Assembly (NCBI RefSeq): GCF_008843165.1
Contig: NZ_CP044427.1
Span: forward strand, 3,475,412 to 3,539,411
Length of the DNA stretch: 64,000 bases
Direction of reading: 5' to 3'
DNA from: Ornithinimicrobium pratense
Lineage (GTDB): Bacteria; Actinomycetota; Actinomycetes; Actinomycetales; Dermatophilaceae
Below are positions 32,093 through 41,613 of the stretch, piece after piece. The translations under genes and the position numbers were made by a program. The notes under the pieces were generated by a model. It worked only from the letters and a program-made list of their open reading frames with translations, had not been told where the DNA came from and made no database searches. Within the stretch, counting starts at the first letter, position 1. Each line of letters starts with the position of its first letter.

Positions 32093-34555
32093 CTACCCGG
32101 TGGCGTCGGTCCGACCCTGCAGGACCGAGCCGTAGAGCGCCGCATACCGGTGCGCGTTGCCGGCCCAGGTGCGCTCCTGCACCACCCAGTCGCGGGCGCG
32201 GGCCGCGACCGCTGCGCGGCGGGCCGGGTCCGCGGCCAGCCGCTGCAGGAGCCGGGCCAGGGCTGGGGCGTCCCCGGCAGGGTAGGACCAGCCGCGCTCG
32301 CCGTCGCCGATGACCTCCAGCAGGGCCGGCTGGGCGGAGACCACGATCGGCACCCCCATCGCCATCGCCTCGTAAGGCTTGAGCGGGGTGACCAGCCGCG
32401 CGGCCCGCTCGTCGCTGCGGGGCACAACCAGCACGTCCAGGAGGGCGTAGGCCTGGGCGACCTGCGCGTGCGGCACCCGCCCGGTGAAGGTCACGACGTC
32501 GCCGGCGCCCCACTGGCGGGTGGTCTCCTCCAGATGGGCTCGCCGGGGGCCGTCCCCCACGACCAGGACACGGACGGTGAGCCCCGTGTCGCGCAGGATG
32601 ACCGCCGCCCTGATGAGGTCCTCGACCTGCTCGCGCTGGTGGTCCAGGTTGGTGATGTAGCCGAAGGTGAACGCCCCACGGGTGCCCCACCGGCTCGCGA
32701 GCAGATCCTTCGGGCCCGCCGGTACCAGCTGTCCGGGGTCGACGGCGTTGGGGACGAGGGTCACCTGCTCCGGGTCCACGCCGCGCGCGACCAGGTCGTC
32801 GCGCATCGTCCCGGCGAGGGTGACCGCGGCGTCAGCGGCGTTCACCAGCTCGGCCTCCTTGGCCATCCGCCGGGCGAAGGTCTCCCCCCGCTCGGCCCGG
32901 GCGGCCTGGCCGGTCCACAGCGACTCGAACAGCCCCCGCACCTCGTACACCCACGGCAGGCCGGTCGCCTGCGCCACGGCGGCCCCGACGACACCGAGGT
33001 CGTAGCCGCGCCCCCCGGAGTGCACGTGCAAGAGCGCTGGACGCTCCTGCCGCACCACGTCCAGGACGGCGCGCGCCTGCTGCTTCAGGAAGGCCGTCGG
33101 TGGACCACCCGGGACCGGTGCCGGCTGCAGATAGCGGACGCCGTCAAGGACGGTCTCCTCCACCGGGGGCATCGGGTCCTGCGGACCGTCGTCCGGGTCA
33201 ACCGTGCCTGTCTCGGCCTGGGGTGCAGCCACCGCGACGACGTCCACACCGGCCTCGGCCAGGGCCTTCAGAGTCTGGTGGGCGCGGACGCTGTAGCCGG
33301 CTTGGCGCTGCGGCAGCGTCACCTTGAGCAGGTGCAGGACGCGGCCGGACGCGAGGGGCTCGACGGAGGCGGGCGGCAGTGCGGGCAGCCACCCCGGCTC
33401 GGTCTCCCGAAGCCGCTCGGTGACGCGATCCAGCGCCTCGCGCAGGGTCGGCACCGGCTGGCTGGGCAGCTCGAGCTGCCGGTGCAGCAGTGTCCGCTCC
33501 AGGGTCAGCGACCCGGTGGCGCGGGCCAGGAAGTGCAGCTCGCGCAGCACGGCGGGGGAGGTGCCCGGCGCAAGGTCCTCCGTCAGCTGCGCCGCGAGGG
33601 CCAGGGCCGCGTCGTCGCCGGCGTCCGCCGTGGTCCGGAGGAGGCGCACCGTGTCCTCGTCGAGGGCCGCGGCGAGGACCTGGTGAGCAGCGCCGGCATC
33701 GCCTCGGGTCAGGGCGTCGCCGACCGGCGGGGTGAGGACGTGGTCGATGCGCCCCGGGGGCACCAGATGCCGCCAGGGGCTGCGGCGGTCGGTGGCCCGC
33801 TGCAGGTGCACGATCCGCAGGCCCGGCCAGTGCCCCAGGAGCAGCACGGCCGGCCCGAGGCCGTCGAGGACCACGGCGTCGGCGTCGGTGAGGTCGGGCT
33901 GCGGCACCTGGTCGAGGTCGACCAGGGTGACCGCGACCCGACTCCCGGTCAGGGCCGCCCTGACCTCTTGTCGCGGCGCGCCGTCACCGCCGGCGACCAC
34001 GGTGAGGCGGTGTTTTGCGCCCAGGGGACGGGAAGGGTCTGCGGGTCGGCCGAGCCGGCCCTCGGGCGCCCCCGGGGTCGTCAGGTCCGCACTCCCGGCT
34101 CGGGTGGCGGTCGCGATCTCCTCGGCGAGGGTCTCGGCGCCCTGGTCCCAGGTCAGCACGGGCACCGGGCGGCCGGCACCGTCGGTGGCTCCGGTCTCCG
34201 AACGCCACCGGGCCAGTGCCTGGGCGGCTGGGTCGTCGAGCGCGACGAGGAGGACCTCGCGCTCGGTGCCGGCGACCTGGGCGGTGAGCCACGGGTCGGC
34301 GGCCAGCTGCTCGGCGAACGGGGCTGCGGGACCCCGGGCCGCCCTGGTGACCCAGGAGGCCACGGCTCCTCCCCACCCAGCCTGGCCCTGCTGGGCCGGC
34401 ACCCGGTGCCAGGGCACGGCGGCACCGGGGCTGTCCGGGGGGCGCTGGGCGGCGGCCCGCACGTCCAGCCCGGCCTCGGCCGCGGCCCGCGCGAGGGCCT
34501 GGACCTCGGTGCGCTCCACCCGGGTGCCGACGAGGACGAACCTGCGCGAGTGCAT
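32093..34555 (-). CDS. GT4 glycosyltransferase with long N-terminal extension
   Basis: Protein of 820 residues. Residues 1-390 form an uncharacterised alpha/beta and helical region (MHSRRFVLVGTRVERTEVQA). The GT-B part starts near 405 (VLHLLKVTLPQRQAGYSVRA) and has LLHVHSGGRGYDLGVVGAAV, VYEVRGLFESLW, FGYITNLDHQREQVEDLIRA and the classic GT4 donor motif around PLKPYEAMAMGVPIVVS. First gene of the operon running to 26881. It is divergent from paralogue B' with only 41 bases between the starts, so promoters must overlap. Sugar and acceptor unknown. Confidence 0.88.
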   Translation of the reverse strand: MHSRRFVLVGTRVERTEVQALARAAAEAGLDVRAAAQRPPDSPGAAVPWHRVPAQQGQAGWGGAVASWVTRAARGPAAPFAEQLAADPWLTAQVAGTEREVLLVALDDPAAQALARWRSETGATDGAGRPVPVLTWDQGAETLAEEIATATRAGSADLTTPGAPEGRLGRPADPSRPLGAKHRLTVVAGGDGAPRQEVRAALTGSRVAVTLVDLDQVPQPDLTDADAVVLDGLGPAVLLLGHWPGLRIVHLQRATDRRSPWRHLVPPGRIDHVLTPPVGDALTRGDAGAAHQVLAAALDEDTVRLLRTTADAGDDAALALAAQLTEDLAPGTSPAVLRELHFLARATGSLTLERTLLHRQLELPSQPVPTLREALDRVTERLRETEPGWLPALPPASVEPLASGRVLHLLKVTLPQRQAGYSVRAHQTLKALAEAGVDVVAVAAPQAETGTVDPDDGPQDPMPPVEETVLDGVRYLQPAPVPGGPPTAFLKQQARAVLDVVRQERPALLHVHSGGRGYDLGVVGAAVAQATGLPWVYEVRGLFESLWTGQAARAERGETFARRMAKEAELVNAADAAVTLAGTMRDDLVARGVDPEQVTLVPNAVDPGQLVPAGPKDLLASRWGTRGAFTFGYITNLDHQREQVEDLIRAAVILRDTGLTVRVLVVGDGPRRAHLEETTRQWGAGDVVTFTGRVPHAQVAQAYALLDVLVVPRSDERAARLVTPLKPYEAMAMGVPIVVSAQPALLEVIGDGERGWSYPAGDAPALARLLQRLAADPARRAAVAARARDWVVQERTWAGNAHRYAALYGSVLQGRTDATG

Positions 34556-34583
34556 ACCTCGATCCTCGCAGACCCCCCGCGCG

Positions 34584-34589
34584 TAGAGT
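34584..34589 (+). promoter_or_regulatory. Candidate -10 box of a leaderless transcript
   Basis: TAGAGT ends seven bases before the ATG of paralogue B' at 34597, with no Shine-Dalgarno sequence. This is the usual actinobacterial geometry in which transcription begins at the A of the start codon. Confidence 0.5.
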
Positions 34590-34596
34590 GTGGCCG

Positions 34597-35796
34597 ATGC
34601 CAGCCGAGCCCCACCCCGCCCCCTCGACGCCTGCCACCGACCTGGTGCTGTCCTATTGCTTCCCGCCCTACGTCGACACCGCCGCCATCGTCGCCGCCAA
34701 GCGGGTCCGCGCCATGGGCCGGCCGGTCGATGTCATCCAGAACCAGATGGCGCCGGAGCGGGCCGTCGACGAGGGCCTGGCCAGCATCGCGGACCACCTG
34801 GTGGTGCGCCGCAACGCGATCGACTCGGCAACCTACTTCTCCGCGTGGAAGTCGATCGTGCGCTGGTGCGAGCTGGGCCTGCAGCAGGCGCTGGAGTGGG
34901 ACCGGGAGGGGCCGGGGTACGAGCGGGTCTACTCCCGTGCGCACTTCTCGGCCAGCCACATCCTGGCCGCCCGCTTCGCCCTGCTGCGCCCCGGGGTGCG
35001 GTGGACGGCGGAGTTCTCCGACCCGCTCTCGCACGACGTCCGGGGCGAGGTCCGGCACGCGCCGGCCACCGACGACGCGCTGCTGCAGGTGCTGGAGGCG
35101 GGGGTGCGCCGGGCCGGGTTCGAGCCTCCGACGAACAGGAACGTCTACGAGTGGGCCGAGGTGGTGGCCTTCGCCCTGGCCGACGAGGTCCTGTTCACCA
35201 ACGCCCACCAACGCGACCTCATGGTCGACGCCGTGCCGGACCCCGCGTTGCGCGAGCGCATCCTGCGGGTCTCGACCGTCAGCCCGCACCCCACCCTGGA
35301 GCCGACGTTCTACCAGATGGGCGATCCGGCTTACGAGCTGGACCCCGGCCGGCGCCACATCGCCTACTTCGGCAACTTCTACGCCACCCGGGGCATGGGC
35401 ACCGTGCTGGACGCGCTGGAGGTCCTGCCGCAGGAGCAGCGCGACCGGCTGCGCCTGCACGTCTTCGCGGGCAGGGCCGAAGAGCTGGTCTCGCAGGTGG
35501 CCCGGCGCGGCCTGCAGGACGTCGTCAGGGCCGGGCCGTTCGTCTCCTTCCTCGACTTCCTCGCGCTCTGCCGCCGGATGGACGTCCTGCTCGTCAACGA
35601 CGCCCTGACCAGCGGGATGCTGCCGGCCAACCCCTTCCTGCCCTCCAAGTGGAGCGACTACAAGGGCTCGGGGACCCCCGTCTGGGGCATCGTGGAGAGA
35701 GGCTCGATCCTGGACGGCCAGGACCTGACCTACCGGTCGCTCGTCGGCTACCCCTCCGCCGCGGTGCAGGTGCTGGCCCAGATCGCGAACAGCTGA
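34597..35796 (+). CDS. GT-B glycosyltransferase, paralogue B'
   Basis: Protein of 399 residues, colinear with the gene at 16657-17925. Shared blocks include LSYCFPPYVDTAAIVAAKRV, VDVIQNQM, ATYFSAWKSIVRWC, WTAEFSDPLSHD, HIAYFGNFYATRG and KWSDYKGSGTPVWGI. The second half carries the donor-binding layout of GT4-like enzymes. The start at 34597 is preferred to GTG 34588 because of the -10 box placed seven bases upstream. It converges with A' 64 bases away, mirroring the A/B pair on the other flank of the locus. The intervening gap holds two copies of GTGGGCGGGGCAG. Confidence 0.82.
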   Translation: MPAEPHPAPSTPATDLVLSYCFPPYVDTAAIVAAKRVRAMGRPVDVIQNQMAPERAVDEGLASIADHLVVRRNAIDSATYFSAWKSIVRWCELGLQQALEWDREGPGYERVYSRAHFSASHILAARFALLRPGVRWTAEFSDPLSHDVRGEVRHAPATDDALLQVLEAGVRRAGFEPPTNRNVYEWAEVVAFALADEVLFTNAHQRDLMVDAVPDPALRERILRVSTVSPHPTLEPTFYQMGDPAYELDPGRRHIAYFGNFYATRGMGTVLDALEVLPQEQRDRLRLHVFAGRAEELVSQVARRGLQDVVRAGPFVSFLDFLALCRRMDVLLVNDALTSGMLPANPFLPSKWSDYKGSGTPVWGIVERGSILDGQDLTYRSLVGYPSAAVQVLAQIANS

Positions 35797-35860
35797 CCTA
35801 CCCGCTCGCCCTCGGCGGCTGGCCCGGAGTGGGCGGGGCAGAAGTGGGCGGGGCAGGAGG

Positions 35861-37914
35861 TCAGCCGGAGCCGAGGACGAGTTGCTGGAAGGTGGCTCTG
35901 GCATCACCGCTGCTGAACCGCTCCTCCACGACCTGCCGCGCCTCGACCGAGGCCTGTGACCACTCCGGCTCCTGACCCAGGCTCTGGATCCGCTCGACAG
36001 CCTCCTCGACGGTCCCCACCACCCAGTGGTGCGGGAACAGGCTGCGGGCCGCGTCGAGCGGGGCGAAGATGGGCCAGTCGCGCACCACCGGCACCGCCCC
36101 GGCGGCCGCCGCCTCGACCATCCCCAGCCCGAAGCTTTCCCGTCGGCTGGTGCTCAGCACGAAGCCGGAGGCGGCCAGGTAGGGGGCGACATCGCGGGTG
36201 TATCCCTCGATGTCGACGGCCCCCCGGACGTCGTCCTGCGCCAGCCGGGCGCGGAAGCGCCGGGCATACTCCCGCTGGGAGCGCACCGCGTCGGTCGGGA
36301 AGTCGGCCCCGAGCAGCGACAGCCGCCAGCTCGGATCCTGCTCGCGCAACGCACCGAGCACGTCGAGGGCCCACAATGGGTCCTTGACCTGCTGGCCCCA
36401 GCCGACCATGAGCAGGCGGCGCAGGTGACCCTCGGTCTTTTCGGTCGGCAGCCGGGAGGGGTCCAGGACGTTGGGGACGACGTGGACCCGGGTGCCGGCG
36501 AGCCGGTCCCCGAGGAGCCGCGTCACCAACTGCCGGATCGGCTCGCTGACCAGGACCAGGTGATCGACCCTGCTCCAGTCGATGAGGTGCAGCCAGGGGG
36601 ACAACGCGTCCATGCTGTGGACCCGCAGGGTGAGCGGCACGCCCTCGGGCACCGCCATCACGGTCGCCAACGCACCGCGGTCGGCCCAGTCCACGAAGAC
36701 GGCCGAGGCGCCCTCCATCTCCTCCAGCACCTCGTAGTCGGGCAGCGACCGGTCGCCCAGGGCTTGCCGCAGCCGGACGTCCACCGGGGCCCGCCAGGCG
36801 CCTAGGCCCCGCAGGTCCGAGCGGGCCGCCAGCTCCACCCGGCGCACCTCGGCCCGTTGACTCAGCGCCTCGACGACCGGGACGGAGAACTGGGGGTAGC
36901 TGCCGGGGACCACCACGACCCGCGGCGGTGCGCCCGGCAGGGCACGGTCCCGGGGCGCCCGGGCAGGGCGACGGGGCGTGGGTGCGGCCAGCAGCGTCCC
37001 GACCCGGGAATCGCGCCAGTGCGCCAGGAAGCCATCGGGGTCGTCCACCAGGGGCGAGGACAGGCTGTCGGCGTGCAGCTCACGGTGGAAGAGCAGGGCG
37101 AGGGCCAGGGTGGCCAGGTCTACGGTGCGCTCGACGTCGTCCCGGCCCAGGGTGAGGTCGGCCGCGCGCACCACCTCGGCGGCGACCTCGGCCAGCAGGT
37201 CCGGCGCCGTGGCGGTCGCCGAGAGCTCGGTGAGCGCGCGCCACCCGCGCCGATGGGCCCGGTCCACGGGGTCCAACCCCGCCTCGTCCGGGTCGAGCAG
37301 CCCGGCCACCGCACGGGCCAGCTCATACGCCCCGGCCCGGTGCATCGCCTCGGCGACCGGCACCAGGAGGGGCTGACTGGCCGGGGGGACCCGGCCGCCG
37401 AGCAGCTCGACGTGCCGCAGCAAGCTGCGGACATAGCGCGCGGTGATCCCGCCCGCCGAGGCGGCCACCTCGTTCTCCAGTCGGCGCCAGACGCCGGCCA
37501 CAGCCTCCCAGCCAGCCAGCTCCTGCTTCGGGACCACCGGGAGGGTGGGCGTGACCAGCTCCCCAGCCGCTGCCTCCGCGACCGACCCGGCCAGAACCAG
37601 CGCGTCCGCACCCTCGAGCGTCCGCAGGGCGCGCCGGTCCTGCTGCAGCGCAGTGGATAGCGGTGCCTGGACTGCCCGCTGCCGGCTGGTCACCACCCGG
37701 CGCAGCCGGCCCCGGACCCCGGTGGCGGGGGCCGGATGTGCACCCTGGCTTTGAACCGGTCCAGCCGGGGGCCCGGCTCCCCCCGCCACCACAGGAGCAC
37801 GACCTGGTGCCCGGCCAGGGACAGACCGCGCAGGTGCTTGACGACCGGCTCGAAGTCGTCCGCCGAGCCCGCCACGACCACGATCCGCTGCCGGGCCTCC
37901 CGGGAGACGACCAT
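35861..37914 (-). CDS. Large GT-B glycosyltransferase, paralogue A' (frameshifted)
   Basis: Homologue of the gene at 14286. The first part, from the ATG at 37914, reads VVSREARQRIVVVAGSADDF and matches the start of A, but hits a stop at 37690. The remainder is intact in the -1 frame (AVQAPLSTALQQDRRALRTL onwards) to the stop at 35861. Adding one base to the G5 run at 37727-37731 joins the two into one chain of about 684 residues that aligns throughout with A. The C-terminal GT-B half has VVVVPGSYPQFSVPVVEALS, LRVHSMDALSPWLHLIDWS, MVGWGQQVKDPLWALDVLGA and TSRRESFGLGMVEAAAAGA. It is either a real frameshift or a sequencing error; start uncertain. It lies 142 bases downstream of ino1 on the same strand. 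Confidence 0.75.
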
Positions 37915-38056
37915 CCCCCGACGGTGCGGGCGGCGGGGCTCGCGGCCGGGCCGGTGTTCGGGCTCGTGTCCGGGCCGGTGGTGGCGGATGAGGTGTCGGC
38001 GGAGGTCACGGTAGGGACGATACGCGGCCGGGTGGACCCACCTGCCGGGCCGGGGA

Positions 38057-39124
38057 TCAGCCGGCGATGAACTCCTCGACCGCGGCACGGCCCAGGTCAT
38101 CGGGCATCTGCACCGGCGGGCTCTTCATCAGGTAGGCCGAGGCACTCTCGACCGGGCCGCCCTGGCCACGGTCCAGGGCGATCTTGGCCGCGCGGACAGC
38201 GTCGATGATGATGCCGGCGGAGTTCGGGGAGTCCCAGACCTCCAGCTTGTACTCAAGGCTCAGCGGCACGTCCCCGAAGCTGCGCCCCTCGAGGCGGACG
38301 TAGGCCCACTTGCGGTCGTCCAGCCACTGGACGTAGTCGGAGGGGCCGATGTGCACGTCCCGGTCCTCGAAGCGCTTGTTCACGTTGGAGGTCACGGCCT
38401 GCGTCTTGGACAGCTTCTTGGACTCCAGCCGCTCGCGCTCAAGCATGTTCTTGAAGTCCATGTTGCCGCCGACGTTGAGCTGGTAGGTGCGGTCCAGGGT
38501 CACACCGCGCTCCTCGAACAGCCGCGCCAGCACCCGGTGGGTGATGGTGGCCCCGACCTGGCTCTTGATGTCATCACCGACGATGGGCACCCCCGCGGCC
38601 TCGAACTTGGCCGCCCACTCGGGGTCGGAGGCGATGAAGACCGGCAGCGCGTTGACGAAGGCGACGCCGGCGTCGATGGCGCACTGGGCGTAGAACCTGT
38701 CCGCTTCCTCGCTGCCGACCGGCAGGTAGGAGACGAGCACGTCCACGTCAGCGTCTTTGAGTGTCTGGACGACGTCGACCGGCTCCGCGTCGGACTCCTC
38801 GATGGTCAGCGAGTAGTACTTGCCCAGCCCGTCCAGGGTGGGGCCACGCTGCACGCTGACCCCGGTCGGCGGCACGTCCGCGATGCGGATGGTGTTGTTC
38901 TCGCTGGCGTTGATGGCCTCCGCCAGGTCCATGCCGACCTTCTTGGCGTCCACGTCGAAAGCCGTGACGAACTCCAGGTCACTCACGTGGTAAGGGCCGA
39001 ACTGGACGTGCATGAGCCCTGGGACGGTGGCCGCGGGGTCGGCGTCCTTGTAGTACTCGACACCTTGCACCAGAGAGCTGGCGCAGTTGCCGACTCCGAC
39101 GATCGCGACCCGGACCGAACCCAT
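38057..39124 (-). CDS. ino1: Inositol-3-phosphate synthase
   Basis: NAD-dependent cyclisation of glucose 6-phosphate to myo-inositol phosphate, precursor of phosphatidylinositol and mycothiol in actinobacteria. The protein has 355 residues, the short actinobacterial form. NAD-binding starts with [20 protein letters not shown]; conserved catalytic stretches include [27 protein letters not shown] and [20 protein letters not shown]. The ATG at 39124 follows GAGGAG at nine bases. In mycobacteria ino1 lies near ponA1 and the rpsF operon, as it does here, although order and orientation are changed. Confidence 0.97.
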   Translation of the reverse strand: MGSVRVAIVGVGNCASSLVQGVEYYKDADPAATVPGLMHVQFGPYHVSDLEFVTAFDVDAKKVGMDLAEAINASENNTIRIADVPPTGVSVQRGPTLDGLGKYYSLTIEESDAEPVDVVQTLKDADVDVLVSYLPVGSEEADRFYAQCAIDAGVAFVNALPVFIASDPEWAAKFEAAGVPIVGDDIKSQVGATITHRVLARLFEERGVTLDRTYQLNVGGNMDFKNMLERERLESKKLSKTQAVTSNVNKRFEDRDVHIGPSDYVQWLDDRKWAYVRLEGRSFGDVPLSLEYKLEVWDSPNSAGIIIDAVRAAKIALDRGQGGPVESASAYLMKSPPVQMPDDLGRAAVEEFIAG

Positions 39125-39249
39125 CGTGTTGTTCTCCTCGTAGACGTGCGTGAGGCGGCCGGTATCGGGCCGCCCTCTGCCTAAGTCAAACACCCCGCTG
39201 CCCCGGCTGATTCCGAGGGGACGTCCAGGCGGCCGGGCACAATAGGACG

Positions 39250-41589
39250 ATGAGCTCTTCGCGCACCGCTCCCCCGGCCCGCCGCTCGGGGCGGTCTGCC
39301 CCCCGTCAGCGGCGGGGCTGGGTGCGCCGGACCCTGCTGTGGCTGGGCGCGCTGGCGCTGCTGGGCCTGCTGCTGGCCATCGGGCTGTTCGCCTGGGCCT
39401 ACAGTCGCACCGACATCCCCGAGCCCAACGACTTCGCCGAGGCCCAGAGCTCGATCCTGTACTACGCCGACGGCGAGACTGAGCTGGCCCGGTTCACCGG
39501 CGGCTTCGACCGGGAGTCGGTGCCCCTGTCCGAGGTGCCCGAGCACGTCCGGTATGCCGTGCTGGCGGCGGAGGACCGCACCTTCTACGAGAACGAGGGC
39601 GTCTCGATCACGGGCACCGCCCGAGGAGCGTGGCGCACCTTGACCGGGGACGGCCTGCAGGGCGGATCGACGATCACCCAGCAGTACGTCAAGAACTACT
39701 ACCTCTCCCCCGACCAGACCCTGTCCCGCAAGGTCGAGGAGTTGTTCATCGCGCTGAAGATCGACAACGAGCTGGCCAAGGACCAGATCCTGGAGAACTA
39801 CCTCAACACGATCTACTACGGTCGCGGCGCCTACGGCATCCAGACCGCCAGCCAGGCCTACTTCCGCAAGGACATCTCCGAGCTGACCGTGGAGGAGGGC
39901 GCCTTCCTGGCCGCGGCCACCAACGCGCCGTCCCTCTACGACCCCGACTTCGCCGACGGCAACCAGGAGCGAGCAGAGACCCGTGTCGCCTACGTGCTGG
40001 ACGGGATGGTCGAGGAGGGCTGGCTGGACGCTTCGGAGCGCTCCGGCCTGTCCTTCCCGGACATCGAGGACACCCCGCCCGCGACCGCCGTCCAGGGCGT
40101 GGACGGCTACATCTCCCAGGCCGCCCGCGAGGAGCTGCGGAGCCGGGTCGGCCTGGAGGACACCCTCCTCGACGGCGGCGGTCTGCGGATCACCACCACT
40201 ATCGTCCAGCAGCACCAGGAGGCCGCGCAGGAGGCCGTGGAGGCGTTCCGACCGACCGGTGCGGGCACCGACGACATCACCACGGCGCTGACCTCGGTCC
40301 GCCCGGGGGACGGCGCGATCACCGCCATGTATGGCGGCGAGGACTACCAGGAGACCCAGCTCAACGCGGTGACCGACGCCCGGGTCCAGGCCGGCTCGCT
40401 GTTCAAGCCGATCACCCTGGCCGCCGCCGTCGCCGAGGGGGTGGACACCCTGCAGCCCTACCCGGGTCCCAGCCCGATGACCTTCGACTGGCACGGCGAC
40501 GAGGTCGAGGTCGCGAACTTCCAGAACCTCTCCTACGGCCTGCTGGACCTGCGGGCGGCCCTGGCTGACTCGGTCAACACCGTCTACGTCCAGCTCAACC
40601 AGGAGATCGGGCCCGAGCTGACGGCGGAGGCCGCAGTCGAGCTCGGGCTGCCGGACGACACCCCGGGCCTGTCCGACGACCTGACCAACGTCCTCGGCAC
40701 GGCCTCCCCCACCCTGCTGGAGATGACCAACGTGTACGCCACCCTGGCCGCGGAGGGCGAGCGGGCCACGCCATACCTCATCGCGGCGGTCTCCACGGTG
40801 GACGGCGAGCAGACCTACGAGGCCGACCCCGAGCTCGCCAGGGGCGTCGAGCGGGACGTGGCGGTGGACGTGACCGACGCGATGACGGCGGTGATGACCC
40901 AGGGATCGGGCATGGCAGCCGGCGATCTGGGCCGGCCGAGCGCCGGGAAGACGGGCACCAGCGAACGCAACGTCTCCGCCTGGTTCGACGGCTTCGTGCC
41001 GCAGCTGGCGGCGGGCGTGGTGATGTACAAGGGCGACGGCACCGTCCCCATGCAGGACGTCGCCGGGGTCGAGCAGATCACCGGCGGCACCTTCCCGGCA
41101 GAGGTCTGGGGCGAGTTCATGCGCCTGGCCATGGAGGGCGAGGAGGTCCTGGAGTTCTCCCCGCGGGTGGGCACCGGTGGTCCCACCGACGACACTGTGG
41201 TCACCGCCGAGCCGACAGTCGAGGTGGAGCCGACCACCGGGGCTCCGGCGCCGACGGAGACCGAGGCGCCCACCGAGACGGAGACCCCGACGGAGACTGA
41301 GGAGCCGACCGAGACTGAGGAGCCGACCGAGACACCGACGGAGACCGAGGAGCCGACCAGCCCCGAGCCCACGACTCCCGAGCCGACGTCCCCTGAGCCC
41401 ACGCAGCCCGAGCCGACATCCCCGCAGCCCACGCAGCCCACGCAGCCCGAGCCGACATCCCCGCAGCCCACGCAGCCCGGGCCGACGAGCCCCGCCCCCA
41501 TCGACCCACCGGGCGACGAGGACGGCGGCGGAACCGACGGCGGTGGCGATGGCGCCGGGCCTGCACCGGTGCCCTCGCCCACCGGGTAG
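39250..41589 (+). CDS. ponA: Class A penicillin-binding protein (PonA-like)
   Basis: Bifunctional peptidoglycan synthase of 779 residues. Cytoplasmic basic N terminus, one membrane helix (about 27-51), GT51 transglycosylase (about 70-250) with [25 protein letters not shown] and [16 protein letters not shown], then transpeptidase (about 350-640) with SLFK (catalytic Ser), SVN and KTGTS. The last 130 residues are a Thr/Glu/Pro repeat tail ([19 protein letters not shown]) typical of cell-wall-spanning extensions. CACAAT at 39238-39243 ends six bases before the ATG, so it may be leaderless; a weak AGGA is also present. Adjacent to ino1 (divergent) and the GT87-like gene, as ponA1 is in mycobacteria. 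Confidence 0.96.
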   Translation: MSSSRTAPPARRSGRSAPRQRRGWVRRTLLWLGALALLGLLLAIGLFAWAYSRTDIPEPNDFAEAQSSILYYADGETELARFTGGFDRESVPLSEVPEHVRYAVLAAEDRTFYENEGVSITGTARGAWRTLTGDGLQGGSTITQQYVKNYYLSPDQTLSRKVEELFIALKIDNELAKDQILENYLNTIYYGRGAYGIQTASQAYFRKDISELTVEEGAFLAAATNAPSLYDPDFADGNQERAETRVAYVLDGMVEEGWLDASERSGLSFPDIEDTPPATAVQGVDGYISQAAREELRSRVGLEDTLLDGGGLRITTTIVQQHQEAAQEAVEAFRPTGAGTDDITTALTSVRPGDGAITAMYGGEDYQETQLNAVTDARVQAGSLFKPITLAAAVAEGVDTLQPYPGPSPMTFDWHGDEVEVANFQNLSYGLLDLRAALADSVNTVYVQLNQEIGPELTAEAAVELGLPDDTPGLSDDLTNVLGTASPTLLEMTNVYATLAAEGERATPYLIAAVSTVDGEQTYEADPELARGVERDVAVDVTDAMTAVMTQGSGMAAGDLGRPSAGKTGTSERNVSAWFDGFVPQLAAGVVMYKGDGTVPMQDVAGVEQITGGTFPAEVWGEFMRLAMEGEEVLEFSPRVGTGGPTDDTVVTAEPTVEVEPTTGAPAPTETEAPTETETPTETEEPTETEEPTETPTETEEPTSPEPTTPEPTSPEPTQPEPTSPQPTQPTQPEPTSPQPTQPGPTSPAPIDPPGDEDGGGTDGGGDGAGPAPVPSPTG

Positions 41590-41613
41590 CAACCCGCCGT
41601 AGCCTGATCCACC

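Noticed and set aside
31895..35608. 1237-codon plus-strand frame spanning several genes
   Set aside because: Runs opposite a GT4 gene and then out of frame through B'; no domain similarity, so a by-product of high GC.
41250..41500. Mobile or DNA-uptake repeat in the PBP gene tail
   Set aside because: Periodic only because of the PTETE/SPEPT amino-acid repeats; a cell-wall linker explains it.
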